Assembly: GCF_014359955.1 (NCBI RefSeq) | Contig: NZ_JACIYL010000259.1 | Coordinates: 1-5,320, forward strand | Origin: Thermogutta sp. | GTDB lineage: Bacteria; Planctomycetota; Planctomycetia; Pirellulales; Thermoguttaceae | DNA: 5,320 nt | Reading direction: 5' to 3' | Shown here: in pieces, positions 1 through 5,320 of the stretch | How positions within the stretch are numbered: position 1 is the first letter of the stretch | How the letters are laid out: the number at the start of each line of letters is the position of its first letter | Translations under genes and position numbers: made by a program | Notes under the pieces: model-generated | Told to the model about the DNA's origin: nothing | What the model saw: only the letters and a program-made list of their open reading frames with translations | Databases searched by the model: none

Positions 1-44
1 CGCATGGTGCTGGAATCGTCGGCCACCAAAACTTTCGCTCCCAT
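1..44 (-). CDS. CheY-like response regulator receiver protein (N-terminal fragment)
   Basis: Only the first 15 codons are in the window; the gene runs off the left edge. Read on the minus strand from the ATG at 44-42, the peptide is MGAKVLVADDSSTMR. A short beta strand (KVLVAD) followed by an acidic pair and 'DSS.MR' is the classic start of a CheY-type receiver domain. The two Asp residues are the Mg2+-binding acidic pair; the phosphorylated Asp would lie about 45 residues on, outside the window. Receiver domains of this family accept phosphate from a histidine kinase and act in the cytoplasm. The start is well supported: AGGAGG lies at 54-49, four bases from the ATG. Whether this is a single-domain CheY/PilG-like protein or the front of a larger regulator, such as one with a GGDEF or DNA-binding output, cannot be told from this fragment. 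Confidence 0.82.
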   Translation of the reverse strand, partial: MGAKVLVADDSSTM

Positions 45-48
45 GGTT

Positions 49-54
49 CCTCCT
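49..54 (-). promoter_or_regulatory. Shine-Dalgarno site of the response regulator gene
   Basis: Read on the minus strand, AGGAGG is followed by AACC and then the ATG at 44-42. This is a full anti-16S match with a 4-base spacer, slightly short but strong. It fixes the start codon of the receiver protein. Confidence 0.75.
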
Positions 55-206
55 CTGCGTGATCAGACTCCTGAATAGAAGGTTCAACCTTGACAAGCCA
101 GTCGAAGACAAGCCGACTCTTCGGTTCGGGTGCTCTCACACCACGAGCTCGAATATCGGTCGCTTTCCACGAGTCGGAACGATCTGAGCGTCGTCCCGTC
201 TGCCAA

Positions 207-234
207 AATCTAGGTTACACCCGTGGATTGTCAA
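207..234 (-). promoter_or_regulatory. sigma70-type promoter for the response regulator gene
   Basis: On the minus strand a perfect -35 hexamer TTGACA (234-229) is followed by a 16-base spacer and TAGATT (212-207), a 4/6 match to TATAAT. Transcription would start near base 200, giving a leader of about 155 bases before the response regulator ATG. The position, in the gap between the export gene's stop and the regulator's start, indicates that the regulator is transcribed separately from the export gene although both lie on the same strand. Housekeeping promoters in planctomycetes are less well characterised than in E. coli, so this is pattern matching only. Confidence 0.5.
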
Positions 235-361
235 GCAAAGATTAACTCGCGACGTTGGTTCCACGATTCCAAGCAGGACGCCAAGGCACCAGCGCGGATG
301 GGCGTGCCAGTGCCATGTTGCGCGGGGGACAGCGGTGACGGCGGAAAACCCTCCGCGTCGA

Positions 362-2698
362 TCAAATCGTGCTCAGCTTGGAAAAGTTGATTGTCGCGGA
401 AAGCGGGAATACTCCATAAATACCGCGTGTAAAGACAAGTTCGATAAAATCGTCCGCGCGCTGGATGAAACTCTTCGGCAGGATGACCACGTCGGAATCG
501 GAGAGCCAAATCTCATCGCACGGGGTGGCCTTGTTCCCATGCAGGGCCGCTTCCAGGTTGAGCATCGTTGCCATCAATCGCCAGTCTTCGCCTCGGCGGA
601 AGACCACAATTTGACGCAAGTTCGCCCCGGGTTTCCAACCTCCCGCCATGCTGATGGCCTGAATGACCGTTGTCGGGCCAGTCAACTCAAATCGCCCGGG
701 ATTGGCCACCTCCCCCAGGACGTAGATGTACCGTGGCGCCCGTTGCACAAGGATCGGGATGGCCTCGATGCCCTCCACTTCCTGGCGGTAGAGTTCGTTC
801 AATTCGAGCTGGAGCTCGCGGAGCGTCAGTCCCTGCGCGCGAACCGACCCCAAACCGGGCAGCGAGATTGTGCCTTCCGGGGTGATCCGTACCTTTTGCG
901 CCTGGCCTCCTTCTCCATAACGGCGGTCCACCGTGGCTCGCAAGTCTTCCAATTTGCTGTTGACCAGAATGGGCGTGACCGTGATGGAGGGGACACGATA
1001 GTAGCGACGGTAAAGCTCTTCCAGCCTTTGTTGCAACTGGGTTACGGTGAATCCTGTCGCCTTGACCTGACCTAACAGCAAAAGCGTGATCGTGCCATCC
1101 GGTTGGATGAGCACGTCCCGATTCAGGGTCGGATCCGTGGCCGACTCAACGCGGATTTGATCCCCCACATTGAGCCGGTAGGGTTTGGAAGTGGCCTCGC
1201 GGGTGATGCGGTACACGATCTCCAGTTCATCGTCCACCCGCAGACGGTATTCCGGCACATGCGCCGAGCGGGCAAGGCCCACATATTCCCCCTGAGCATA
1301 GCGCTCCCAGGCAATCAACCGAGCGCGTTCCCACCCACCCCAGTGCCGGGGATCACACGTGGAGCCATCGACCGCACATCGGGGACATGGCGAAGCTGGG
1401 CTGGGAGTCCAAGCTGGCGCCCTTGAGACTGCGTTGGAAAGCGCGGTCCGCTCTGGGGCTGGTTGCAACGCAGAGTCGGAGAGCGACGGCCCTTCCGGCT
1501 GGGACGGCTCCGACCTCGGCGCCGAATTCGCCACAACGTCGTCGGTCCAGCTCGCCTGCGCTGCGGGGAATTCGCGACTCTTGGCCGGGCTACTGAAGAT
1601 TCCCCACCCAAACAAACCTCGGCCGGAATTGTTTGGCTCCCTTGAAGGCGACAAACCGAAAGGAAATTGCGAAGGTTCGTCAGTTCCTTTTACCGCTTGA
1701 GGGCTTACCCAGACGACGGCGGGTGTGTCCGTTGTGGTTCGCCCTTCCAGTCGAGCGGTGTCGCCGTTGGGTACGAAAGAATTGCCCGAAAATGCGTTAC
1801 CTGTCCCGAGCTTCTGTCGCACCTTAGCCAGATTCAGCAGCACGGTGTCATCTGCCCGAATTCGCGCTGCATACATCAGGACTTGATAGGCTTCTGCCCA
1901 GCGGTTTCCGCGAGCAAAAAGAACACCCAGATCATTGGCTGCCATGTAATTTTCGGGACAGACAAGGATTGCTGCTTGGAAAAAGACAACCGCTTGCGCC
2001 AGAGGTTCACGGATTCCAGGGTGTGGAACCTCCGCCATCGCCATGTACAGTTTTCCCAGGCCGCGCAGGGCCATCGACCCTGCAACCTCGTGTCCCTGCG
2101 CCTGGGCGAAAAGATCCTGCGCGTATGCCAGATAGTTGCGAAACGCATCGAGGGCCGTCAACTGGACAAATGTTTGGTCCTTAAGGATGGGCGTTTCGTG
2201 CCGTGCGATGATCTCCGAAAGGGCGGCTTGGTCGATCAGGCCGTGGGGTGGGCCAAGAAAGTCCTCTGCTTCCGACAGGGCCGTCCACGCTCGGGACAGG
2301 GCGCTGACGTGTCGCGAAGTGGCCTCCTCGGCGTCCAGCCCTTGCGCGATGACCACAAGGGCCGCACGGAATTGTGCCCGAGCAGCGAAATAAGCACCGC
2401 GTCCGGCCAAATCATAGCCTTTCTCCGTGAGTGAGTCGGCCTGTTGAGCGACAAGTTCCAGTTTGGCCGAGCGACGAAGTCCAAGAACTTCCAGGGGGAG
2501 AGGTGCCGGAGGTTGAACGCGAGCAGACGCGATGCGAGGCGAGTCCTCCTGGGGGAAAACGTGCTTCGTTTCATGGGCAGAGACGGCTGGCAAGCGGGAA
2601 AGCTGATCGGCACCAAAAAGGGCCGATACCGGCGCGAAGATCGATGCGATCAGAACGCAGCCACTCAGTAATCGTTGTTGCGAGGATCGTCGGGACAT
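362..2698 (-). CDS. Polysaccharide biosynthesis/export protein, Wza/KpsD type, with TPR-like N-terminus and SLBB domain
   Basis: A 778-residue secreted protein of the outer-membrane polysaccharide export family, expected to form or line the channel for exopolysaccharide. Residues 1-9 are basic (MSRRSSQQR) and 10-28 hydrophobic, a signal peptide. Residues 78-298 are helical with TPR-like repeats, clearest at about 250-283 (PENYMAANDLGVLFARGN...). Residues 299-437 are a Pro/Ser-rich, low-complexity linker. Cysteines 438, 441 and 448 form a cluster. From about 484 come the export domains: YRLNVGDQIRV, then QPDGTITLLLLGQV, a second copy with TPEGTISLPGLGSV, and the SLBB-like segment YIYVLGEVANPGRFELTG (about 657-674). 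The last 34 residues may form a terminal helix. Wza-type proteins are usually about 350-400 residues, so this one carries a large N-terminal extension. An upstream in-frame ATG (2734-2732) would add 12 residues, but the start at 2698 has GGAGG ten bases before it and puts the basic region directly before the hydrophobic core. Divergent from the phosphatase gene. Family assignment is firm; substrate unknown. Confidence 0.88.
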   Translation of the reverse strand: MSRRSSQQRLLSGCVLIASIFAPVSALFGADQLSRLPAVSAHETKHVFPQEDSPRIASARVQPPAPLPLEVLGLRRSAKLELVAQQADSLTEKGYDLAGRGAYFAARAQFRAALVVIAQGLDAEEATSRHVSALSRAWTALSEAEDFLGPPHGLIDQAALSEIIARHETPILKDQTFVQLTALDAFRNYLAYAQDLFAQAQGHEVAGSMALRGLGKLYMAMAEVPHPGIREPLAQAVVFFQAAILVCPENYMAANDLGVLFARGNRWAEAYQVLMYAARIRADDTVLLNLAKVRQKLGTGNAFSGNSFVPNGDTARLEGRTTTDTPAVVWVSPQAVKGTDEPSQFPFGLSPSREPNNSGRGLFGWGIFSSPAKSREFPAAQASWTDDVVANSAPRSEPSQPEGPSLSDSALQPAPERTALSNAVSRAPAWTPSPASPCPRCAVDGSTCDPRHWGGWERARLIAWERYAQGEYVGLARSAHVPEYRLRVDDELEIVYRITREATSKPYRLNVGDQIRVESATDPTLNRDVLIQPDGTITLLLLGQVKATGFTVTQLQQRLEELYRRYYRVPSITVTPILVNSKLEDLRATVDRRYGEGGQAQKVRITPEGTISLPGLGSVRAQGLTLRELQLELNELYRQEVEGIEAIPILVQRAPRYIYVLGEVANPGRFELTGPTTVIQAISMAGGWKPGANLRQIVVFRRGEDWRLMATMLNLEAALHGNKATPCDEIWLSDSDVVILPKSFIQRADDFIELVFTRGIYGVFPLSATINFSKLSTI

Positions 2699-2708
2699 GC
2701 AACCCATG

Positions 2709-2713
2709 CCTCC
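2709..2713 (-). promoter_or_regulatory. Shine-Dalgarno site deciding the export protein start
   Basis: GGAGG on the minus strand ends ten bases before the ATG at 2698-2696. The longer in-frame start at 2734 is preceded by CTGACCATCAA, with no ribosome binding site, and a third ATG at 2707 lies only one base from GGAGG, too close. The start at 2698 is therefore preferred; the alternative would give 790 residues. Confidence 0.5.
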
Positions 2714-3132
2714 GTGCAGGGCCTTGCAGCTCATTTGATGGTCAGCGCACCGCGTGCTAAAAAGCGCAATCGGCCACAGAAAAGAATTTTCCCTTTCAAA
2801 CCGGACATCGATGAACTTCTGCGATTATCGGTACGACCAACACGTTCGGACACTGCCGTTATTGTCGTTGTATCCGTCATTGCAATTCAAAACTGTCCTG
2901 TGGGAAGAGGTTCGCGGCCGCTCCTTTCAAAAAAAGTGCCATTCGTGCCCGGGGAAGTCTGTCTTCAGAAATTTGGCGTCATGGACGCCTGTTTTTATTC
3001 CGCGGTGCCCCTCGGGTTGGAATTACTGTGTCCGACGGACTACAATGACGCGGAGGGCCGGGGAACTTGCAGAATCTAGAAGAGTGTGCAATTTGGGGGA
3101 GGGGATCGTTGTGGACGGTCGATAACTAAAGC

Positions 3133-3157
3133 GGGAAGAGAATGTACCTCTTTTCCC
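3133..3157 (+). repeat. Imperfect inverted repeat in the phosphatase leader
   Basis: GGGAAGAG (3133-3140), a 7-base loop, then CTCTTTTCCC (3148-3157). The arms pair as GGGAA/TTCCC and GAG/CTC with a two-base TT bulge on the 3' side. It sits about 85 bases before the phosphatase start and has no T-run after it, so a terminator is unlikely. A leader hairpin or a protein-binding site is possible; chance is also possible. Confidence 0.3.
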
Positions 3158-3241
3158 TGTCGGCGGATTGGGGTGAAGACTGTCCGGATGATGGCAAGAA
3201 TGCGTCAGTCCCGGGCCCAATTGCAGGGGGCCGCGAAGTGA

Positions 3242-4564
3242 ATGATCGATACTCTGGCTGAAACCGGTTGGAAAGATTGTCTTGAGGTAGCAGCCAAAAG
3301 CGATATTGGCTTGCGCCGCTACAACAATCAGGATGCCCACGCCGAAGATCTCGCCGGCAGCCAGGATGCTTTTTTGGACCGGGGGCATCTTTTCCTGGTG
3401 GCTGACGGCATGGGCGCTCATGCGGCTGGGGAAACGGCCAGCAAAAAAGCGGCGGAAGTCATTCCCCTGGCTTACCGCAAGCTCCGCGATCTCCCACCGC
3501 CAGAAGCCCTCCGCCAGGCTGTGCGGGAAGCCAACCAGGAAATCTTTCAATGTGCCCAGGCCAACGAGAATTTTCGGGGGATGGGCACCACGGTGAGTGC
3601 CCTGGCCATCCTGCCGTCCGGGGCGTGGATCGCACAGGTTGGGGACAGTCGGGTATACCGCTGCCGGGGGGATGTCATCGAACAACTTTCGCAGGACCAC
3701 AGCCTGGCATGGGAGCTGAGGCGGCTGCCCGAGGACATTCGGCCCCAGTATGTGCCCAAGAACATTATCACGCGATCACTGGGCCCCCAGATGGATGTGG
3801 AAGTGGACCTCGAGGGGCCGTTCCCAATCGAGCCCGGCGATACCTTCGTCCTTTGCACCGATGGTCTTTCCGGACAGGTGTCGGACGAGGAAATCGGCCA
3901 GGTTGTCCGGGCGCTTCCTCCCGCGGAGGCGGTGGAGACGCTTGTCAACCTGGCCAATCTCCGCGGCGGGCCAGACAATATTACCGTGACCGTGGTGCGT
4001 GTAAAACCCACGGCTCATTGTGGCACCTCCGGCGATGGCACGCGGGACGCCATTTTCCCGGGCCACGGTCGCTGGCTGCGGCTGGCCAGTTACATCTGTA
4101 TCGCGCTGGGCATGGTGGGTTTTGCCATGGCCCTTTTTGGTCTGGTGCAATTGAAATTATTGCAGCATCCCTCTGGATGGGGGATTTTGGTGCTGCCGCT
4201 GGTCGCCCTGTTTTTGGGCTTGTATCTTTTGCTGCGCCCCGCCGATACCAGCCGGCCGGTGCTGCCATTGAGCAACTCCCCTTCTCCCTACAACACCGCG
4301 AGCAGTTCTTTCCGGCGCGAAACACTGGAGAATCTCCTGCAGATCCTCGCCGAACTGGAGGATACAGCCCGGCAAGAGAACTGGGAAGTGGATTGGACAC
4401 GTCTCGAGAAGCTACGGACTTCCGCAGTGACCACCCGAGATGACCGATTGGGCGAGGCGATTGCCGATGCCTGCCGGGCAATCAACCATGTCATGGAGCG
4501 AGCCCGCCAGCACAAGAAACAAACTCACCCCCACGTGGACGGTCCCTTTTACCGGCCCCTGTGA
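3242..4564 (+). CDS. PP2C-family Ser/Thr protein phosphatase with two C-terminal membrane segments
   Basis: A 440-residue metal-dependent phosphatase of the PrpC/Stp1 type, which removes phosphate from Ser/Thr of proteins modified by Hanks-type kinases. Residues 17-255 form the catalytic domain with the expected motifs in order: SDIGLRRYNNQD (20-31), VADGMGAHAAGE (53-64), MGTTVSAL (114-121), VGDSRVYR (133-140), QDHSLAWEL (151-159), ITRSLG (176-181), CTDGLS (205-210) and GGPDNITV (242-249). The metal-ligand Asp residues 31, 55, 207 and 245 are all present, so it should be active. Two hydrophobic helices follow (about 279-302 and 313-331), then a low-complexity stretch and a charged helical tail (about 357-425). 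With two crossings, the catalytic domain and tail would lie on the same side, presumably the cytoplasm. Bacterial PrpC is about 250 residues, so the tail is an addition. The ATG at 3242 is directly preceded by an in-frame TGA, ruling out a longer start; the ribosome binding site (AGGGGG, 11 bases away) is weak. No kinase gene is visible nearby. Confidence 0.93.
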   Translation: MIDTLAETGWKDCLEVAAKSDIGLRRYNNQDAHAEDLAGSQDAFLDRGHLFLVADGMGAHAAGETASKKAAEVIPLAYRKLRDLPPPEALRQAVREANQEIFQCAQANENFRGMGTTVSALAILPSGAWIAQVGDSRVYRCRGDVIEQLSQDHSLAWELRRLPEDIRPQYVPKNIITRSLGPQMDVEVDLEGPFPIEPGDTFVLCTDGLSGQVSDEEIGQVVRALPPAEAVETLVNLANLRGGPDNITVTVVRVKPTAHCGTSGDGTRDAIFPGHGRWLRLASYICIALGMVGFAMALFGLVQLKLLQHPSGWGILVLPLVALFLGLYLLLRPADTSRPVLPLSNSPSPYNTASSSFRRETLENLLQILAELEDTARQENWEVDWTRLEKLRTSAVTTRDDRLGEAIADACRAINHVMERARQHKKQTHPHVDGPFYRPL

Positions 4565-4587
4565 GTCGTTGCTGGACAAATGACTCG
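4562..4587. repeat. Inverted repeat between convergent phosphatase and tRNA genes (possible terminator)
   Basis: GAGTC (4563-4567) pairs with GACTC (4582-4586), extended by one T-G wobble pair, around a 14-base loop; the left arm overlaps the phosphatase stop codon. A second very small hairpin, GCGG-ACT-CCGC (4588-4598), follows directly. Only 40 bases separate the two convergent genes, so transcription from both sides must stop here. No T-run is present on either strand, so an intrinsic terminator is only weakly supported. Confidence 0.25.
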
Positions 4588-4604
4588 GCGGACTCCGCGG
4601 CCAA

Positions 4605-4679
4605 TCGGGGCGGCCGGATTCGAACCGGCGACCCTCTGCTCCCAAAGCAGATGCGCTAGCCAGGCTGCGCTACGCCCCG
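4605..4679 (-). tRNA. tRNA-Pro (anticodon TGG)
   Basis: Read on the minus strand, this 75-base sequence folds into a complete cloverleaf. The acceptor stem is CGGGGCG/CGCCCCG with discriminator A. The D stem is GCGC/GCGC with loop AGCCTGGCTA. The anticodon stem is TCTGC/GCAGA with loop TTTGGGA, giving anticodon TGG (4644-4642), which reads proline CCA and CCG codons by wobble. The variable loop is GGGTC, and the T stem GCCGG/CCGGC has loop TTCGAAT. The C1-G72 first pair is typical of bacterial tRNA-Pro. All stems are fully paired. The 3' CCA is not encoded (TTG follows the discriminator), so it must be added by the CCA-adding enzyme. It is convergent with the phosphatase gene and lies downstream of parB on the same strand. 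Confidence 0.97.
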
Positions 4680-5047
4680 CCATGCGTGTTCCGTCGCGTT
4701 CCAGGACTTTGCATCCCGTCCGCGGTTTCGTGCTCTCGCTTGCTTTATCATACCGCCGCCAATCGCGAATGTTAAGAGAGGATCGCGGGATGTGGCACCC
4801 TTGCATCCTCCCCCTGGTCGGCCACGGAAGGATGTTCACAGCCGGGTGACCACCGGCATGTCGGGGGCTCTGCGTCATCAGGGAGACCCCATCGGCCATG
4901 GCCGCCGCGAGTCGTTTGTCGCTCTGCTTCAAGACATCGTTCTGGTTTTTCGGGCACGATGTTCCTTCACGCGGCAGCGCCGGAAGGAGCTTGCGCGAAC
5001 GGGATGTGTTCTGTCGCGGCGGCATGGCCTCCAACCGATGCAAAGGG
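4680..5047. other. Intergenic region between parB and tRNA-Pro
   Basis: About 370 bases with no convincing gene. The half next to the tRNA holds its promoter and leader. The half next to parB (4776-5047) has open frames on both strands, but these run into the tRNA or overlap parB out of frame and have no family motif. Structures seen are a 12-base palindrome CGGCCATGGCCG (4893-4904) and a GGATG/CATCC hairpin (4788-4792 with 4804-4808), or alternatively GAGGAT/ATCCTC (4778-4783 with 4805-4810). None is followed by a T-run. No parS-like site (TGTTTCACGTGAAACA) was seen. Confidence 0.55.
4747..4775 (-). promoter_or_regulatory. sigma70-type promoter for tRNA-Pro
   Basis: On the minus strand TTAACA (4775-4770), a 17-base spacer and TATGAT (4752-4747) match the sigma70 consensus in 5 of 6 bases at both hexamers with optimal spacing. 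Transcription would begin near 4740, leaving a 5' leader of about 60 bases for RNase P to remove before tRNA position 1 at 4679. It indicates that the tRNA is expressed independently of parB. Confidence 0.65.
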
Positions 5048-5320
5048 TCACATTCCGGCGGCCTGGCGGAATTCGCCGCCGCAGATCCGTTCTCGCAGGC
5101 GTTCAAATTCTTCGTGGTTTTTGAAGTGAATGATGACCTTGCCGCGCCCCCGACCGTTGTGCGTCAGTGACACGCGAAGTCCCAGCGCGGCGCGAAATTC
5201 CTGTTCCAGCAAGGCCACGTGCTCGTCCGGTGCAGCGGGACTTTGCCCTGAATCGGGACGGACGATCTTCAGAGGCGTTTCCCCGCCCTGTTGGCGCTGC
5301 TGGACTTCCGCCTCGACACG
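5048..5320 (-). CDS. parB: Chromosome-partitioning protein ParB, C-terminal fragment
   Basis: Ninety codons and the TGA stop (5050-5048) are present; the gene continues past the right edge. The visible part begins RVEAEVQQRQQGGE, a charged, Gln-rich linker, and ends in a compact domain of about 55 residues. Its features are EHVALLEQEFRAALGLRVSL, then THNGRGRGKVIIHFKN, then HEEFERLRERI. This amphipathic helix, LG.kV.l strand, 'GRGRGK(V/I)IIHF' strand and EEFERL helix is the signature of the C-terminal dimerisation and nonspecific DNA-binding domain of ParB/Spo0J. ParB binds parS sites near the origin, hydrolyses CTP to clamp and spread along DNA, and works with the ParA ATPase in chromosome segregation; the parS-binding and CTPase domains lie outside the window. 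The protein ends in a short tail, CGGEFRQAAGM. parA would be expected near the unseen 5' side but cannot be checked. The identification is by motif recall and is strong for so short a fragment. Confidence 0.85.
   Translation of the reverse strand, partial: RVEAEVQQRQQGGETPLKIVRPDSGQSPAAPDEHVALLEQEFRAALGLRVSLTHNGRGRGKVIIHFKNHEEFERLRERICGGEFRQAAGM

Larger units (their letters stand above)
45..361. other. Intergenic region between export gene and response regulator
   Basis: This 317-base gap holds no convincing gene. It contains the minus-strand promoter at 207-234 and the long leader of the response regulator. Within the leader, GACAAGCC occurs twice on the plus strand (92-99 and 107-114), and AGTCG/CGACT (100-104 and 114-118) can form a small hairpin. 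Just downstream of the export gene's stop lie two GC-rich inverted repeats: GCGGA/TCCGC within 341-356, and GGCAC/GTGCC with arms at 285-289 and 310-314. Neither has a T-run on the minus strand, so neither is a classical intrinsic terminator, although the export transcript must end somewhere here or be cut by Rho. Confidence 0.6.
2699..3241. other. Divergent intergenic region between export gene and phosphatase gene
   Basis: This stretch of about 540 bases must hold the promoters of both flanking genes. Open frames of 123 and 134 codons cross it on the plus strand, but they show no recognisable motif and no good ribosome binding site, so I do not call them genes. On the minus strand TTGCAA (2885-2880), 16 bases, AATAAC (2863-2858) is a weak promoter candidate (4/6 in each hexamer) for the export gene. 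On the plus strand GGAACTT at 3062-3068 matches the -35 element of ECF sigma promoters, but no convincing -10 follows. An imperfect hairpin lies at 3133-3157. A CCTTTCAAA motif occurs near 2792-2800 and again near 2923-2931. No riboswitch was recognised. Confidence 0.55.

Noticed and set aside
341..356. GCGGA/TCCGC hairpin as terminator of the export gene
   Set aside because: The stem is only 5 bp and no T-run follows on the minus strand.
335..1075. 246-codon plus-strand open frame opposite the export gene
   Set aside because: It lies antisense to the well-conserved export/SLBB region and its translation has no recognisable motif. Long antisense frames are expected opposite GC-rich coding sequence.
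1667..2434. 255-codon plus-strand open frame opposite the TPR-like half of the export gene
   Set aside because: Same reasoning: the minus-strand frame reads through with TPR-like repeats, and the plus frame has no motif or convincing ribosome binding site.
3062..3091. GGAACTT as an ECF-sigma -35 element for the phosphatase gene
   Set aside because: The -35 match is exact to the RpoE-like consensus, but no recognisable -10 element follows at 15-17 bases, so it is not called as a promoter.
2675..3125. Two overlapping plus-strand open frames (134 and 123 codons) in the divergent intergenic region
   Set aside because: No family motif, no good start signal, odd composition, and they compete with each other in different frames. 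Kept as intergenic, though a comparison with related genomes could revive one.
4793..4805. Possible sigma54 promoter (TGGCAC...TTGCA)
   Set aside because: The GG-to-GC spacing is about three bases too short for the sigma54 -24/-12 arrangement.
4580..4849. Plus-strand open frame containing GAAGFEPATLCSQSRCASQAA
   Set aside because: This peptide is a well-known false protein from translating the antisense strand of a tRNA-Pro gene.
4549..5106. 185-codon minus-strand open frame across tRNA-Pro and the parB 3' end
   Set aside because: It translates straight through the tRNA (giving the familiar WEQRVAGSNPA-type artefact) and overlaps parB in another frame.

Overview
The window looks like core chromosome from a GC-rich planctomycete, most likely of the Pirellulales type. 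This rests on recalled family features, not on a search: the large polysaccharide-export protein has the planctomycetal form, with a TPR-like N-terminus, a Pro/Ser linker and a duplicated export domain entered through a 'VPEYRLRVDDELE' motif. Spacing is loose, with several intergenic gaps of 300-540 bases, and nothing looks recently transferred.

Layout from left to right. (1) Bases 1-44 hold the first 15 codons of a CheY-like response regulator on the minus strand. It has a strong Shine-Dalgarno site and a good sigma70-type promoter about 160 bases upstream. (2) Bases 362-2698, minus strand, encode a secreted 778-residue Wza/KpsD-type polysaccharide export protein. (3) Bases 2699-3241 are a long divergent intergenic region. 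(4) Bases 3242-4564, plus strand, encode a PP2C-family Ser/Thr protein phosphatase with all the main metal-binding Asp motifs, two C-terminal membrane segments and a charged helical tail. (5) Bases 4605-4679, minus strand, are tRNA-Pro(TGG), convergent with the phosphatase and preceded by a near-consensus promoter at 4747-4775. (6) Bases 5048-5320, minus strand, are the C-terminal 90 codons of ParB; the gene runs off the right edge.

How the genes relate: the export protein and the phosphatase are divergently transcribed from one region, so they may share regulation, but no sequence evidence links them functionally. The response regulator and ParB are cut by the window edges, and their wider operons cannot be seen. 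No CRISPR array, insertion sequence, phage gene or defence-like cluster was found, and I see no convincing new biological system. The most interesting points are the modular build of the export protein and the membrane-anchored phosphatase with no visible partner kinase.
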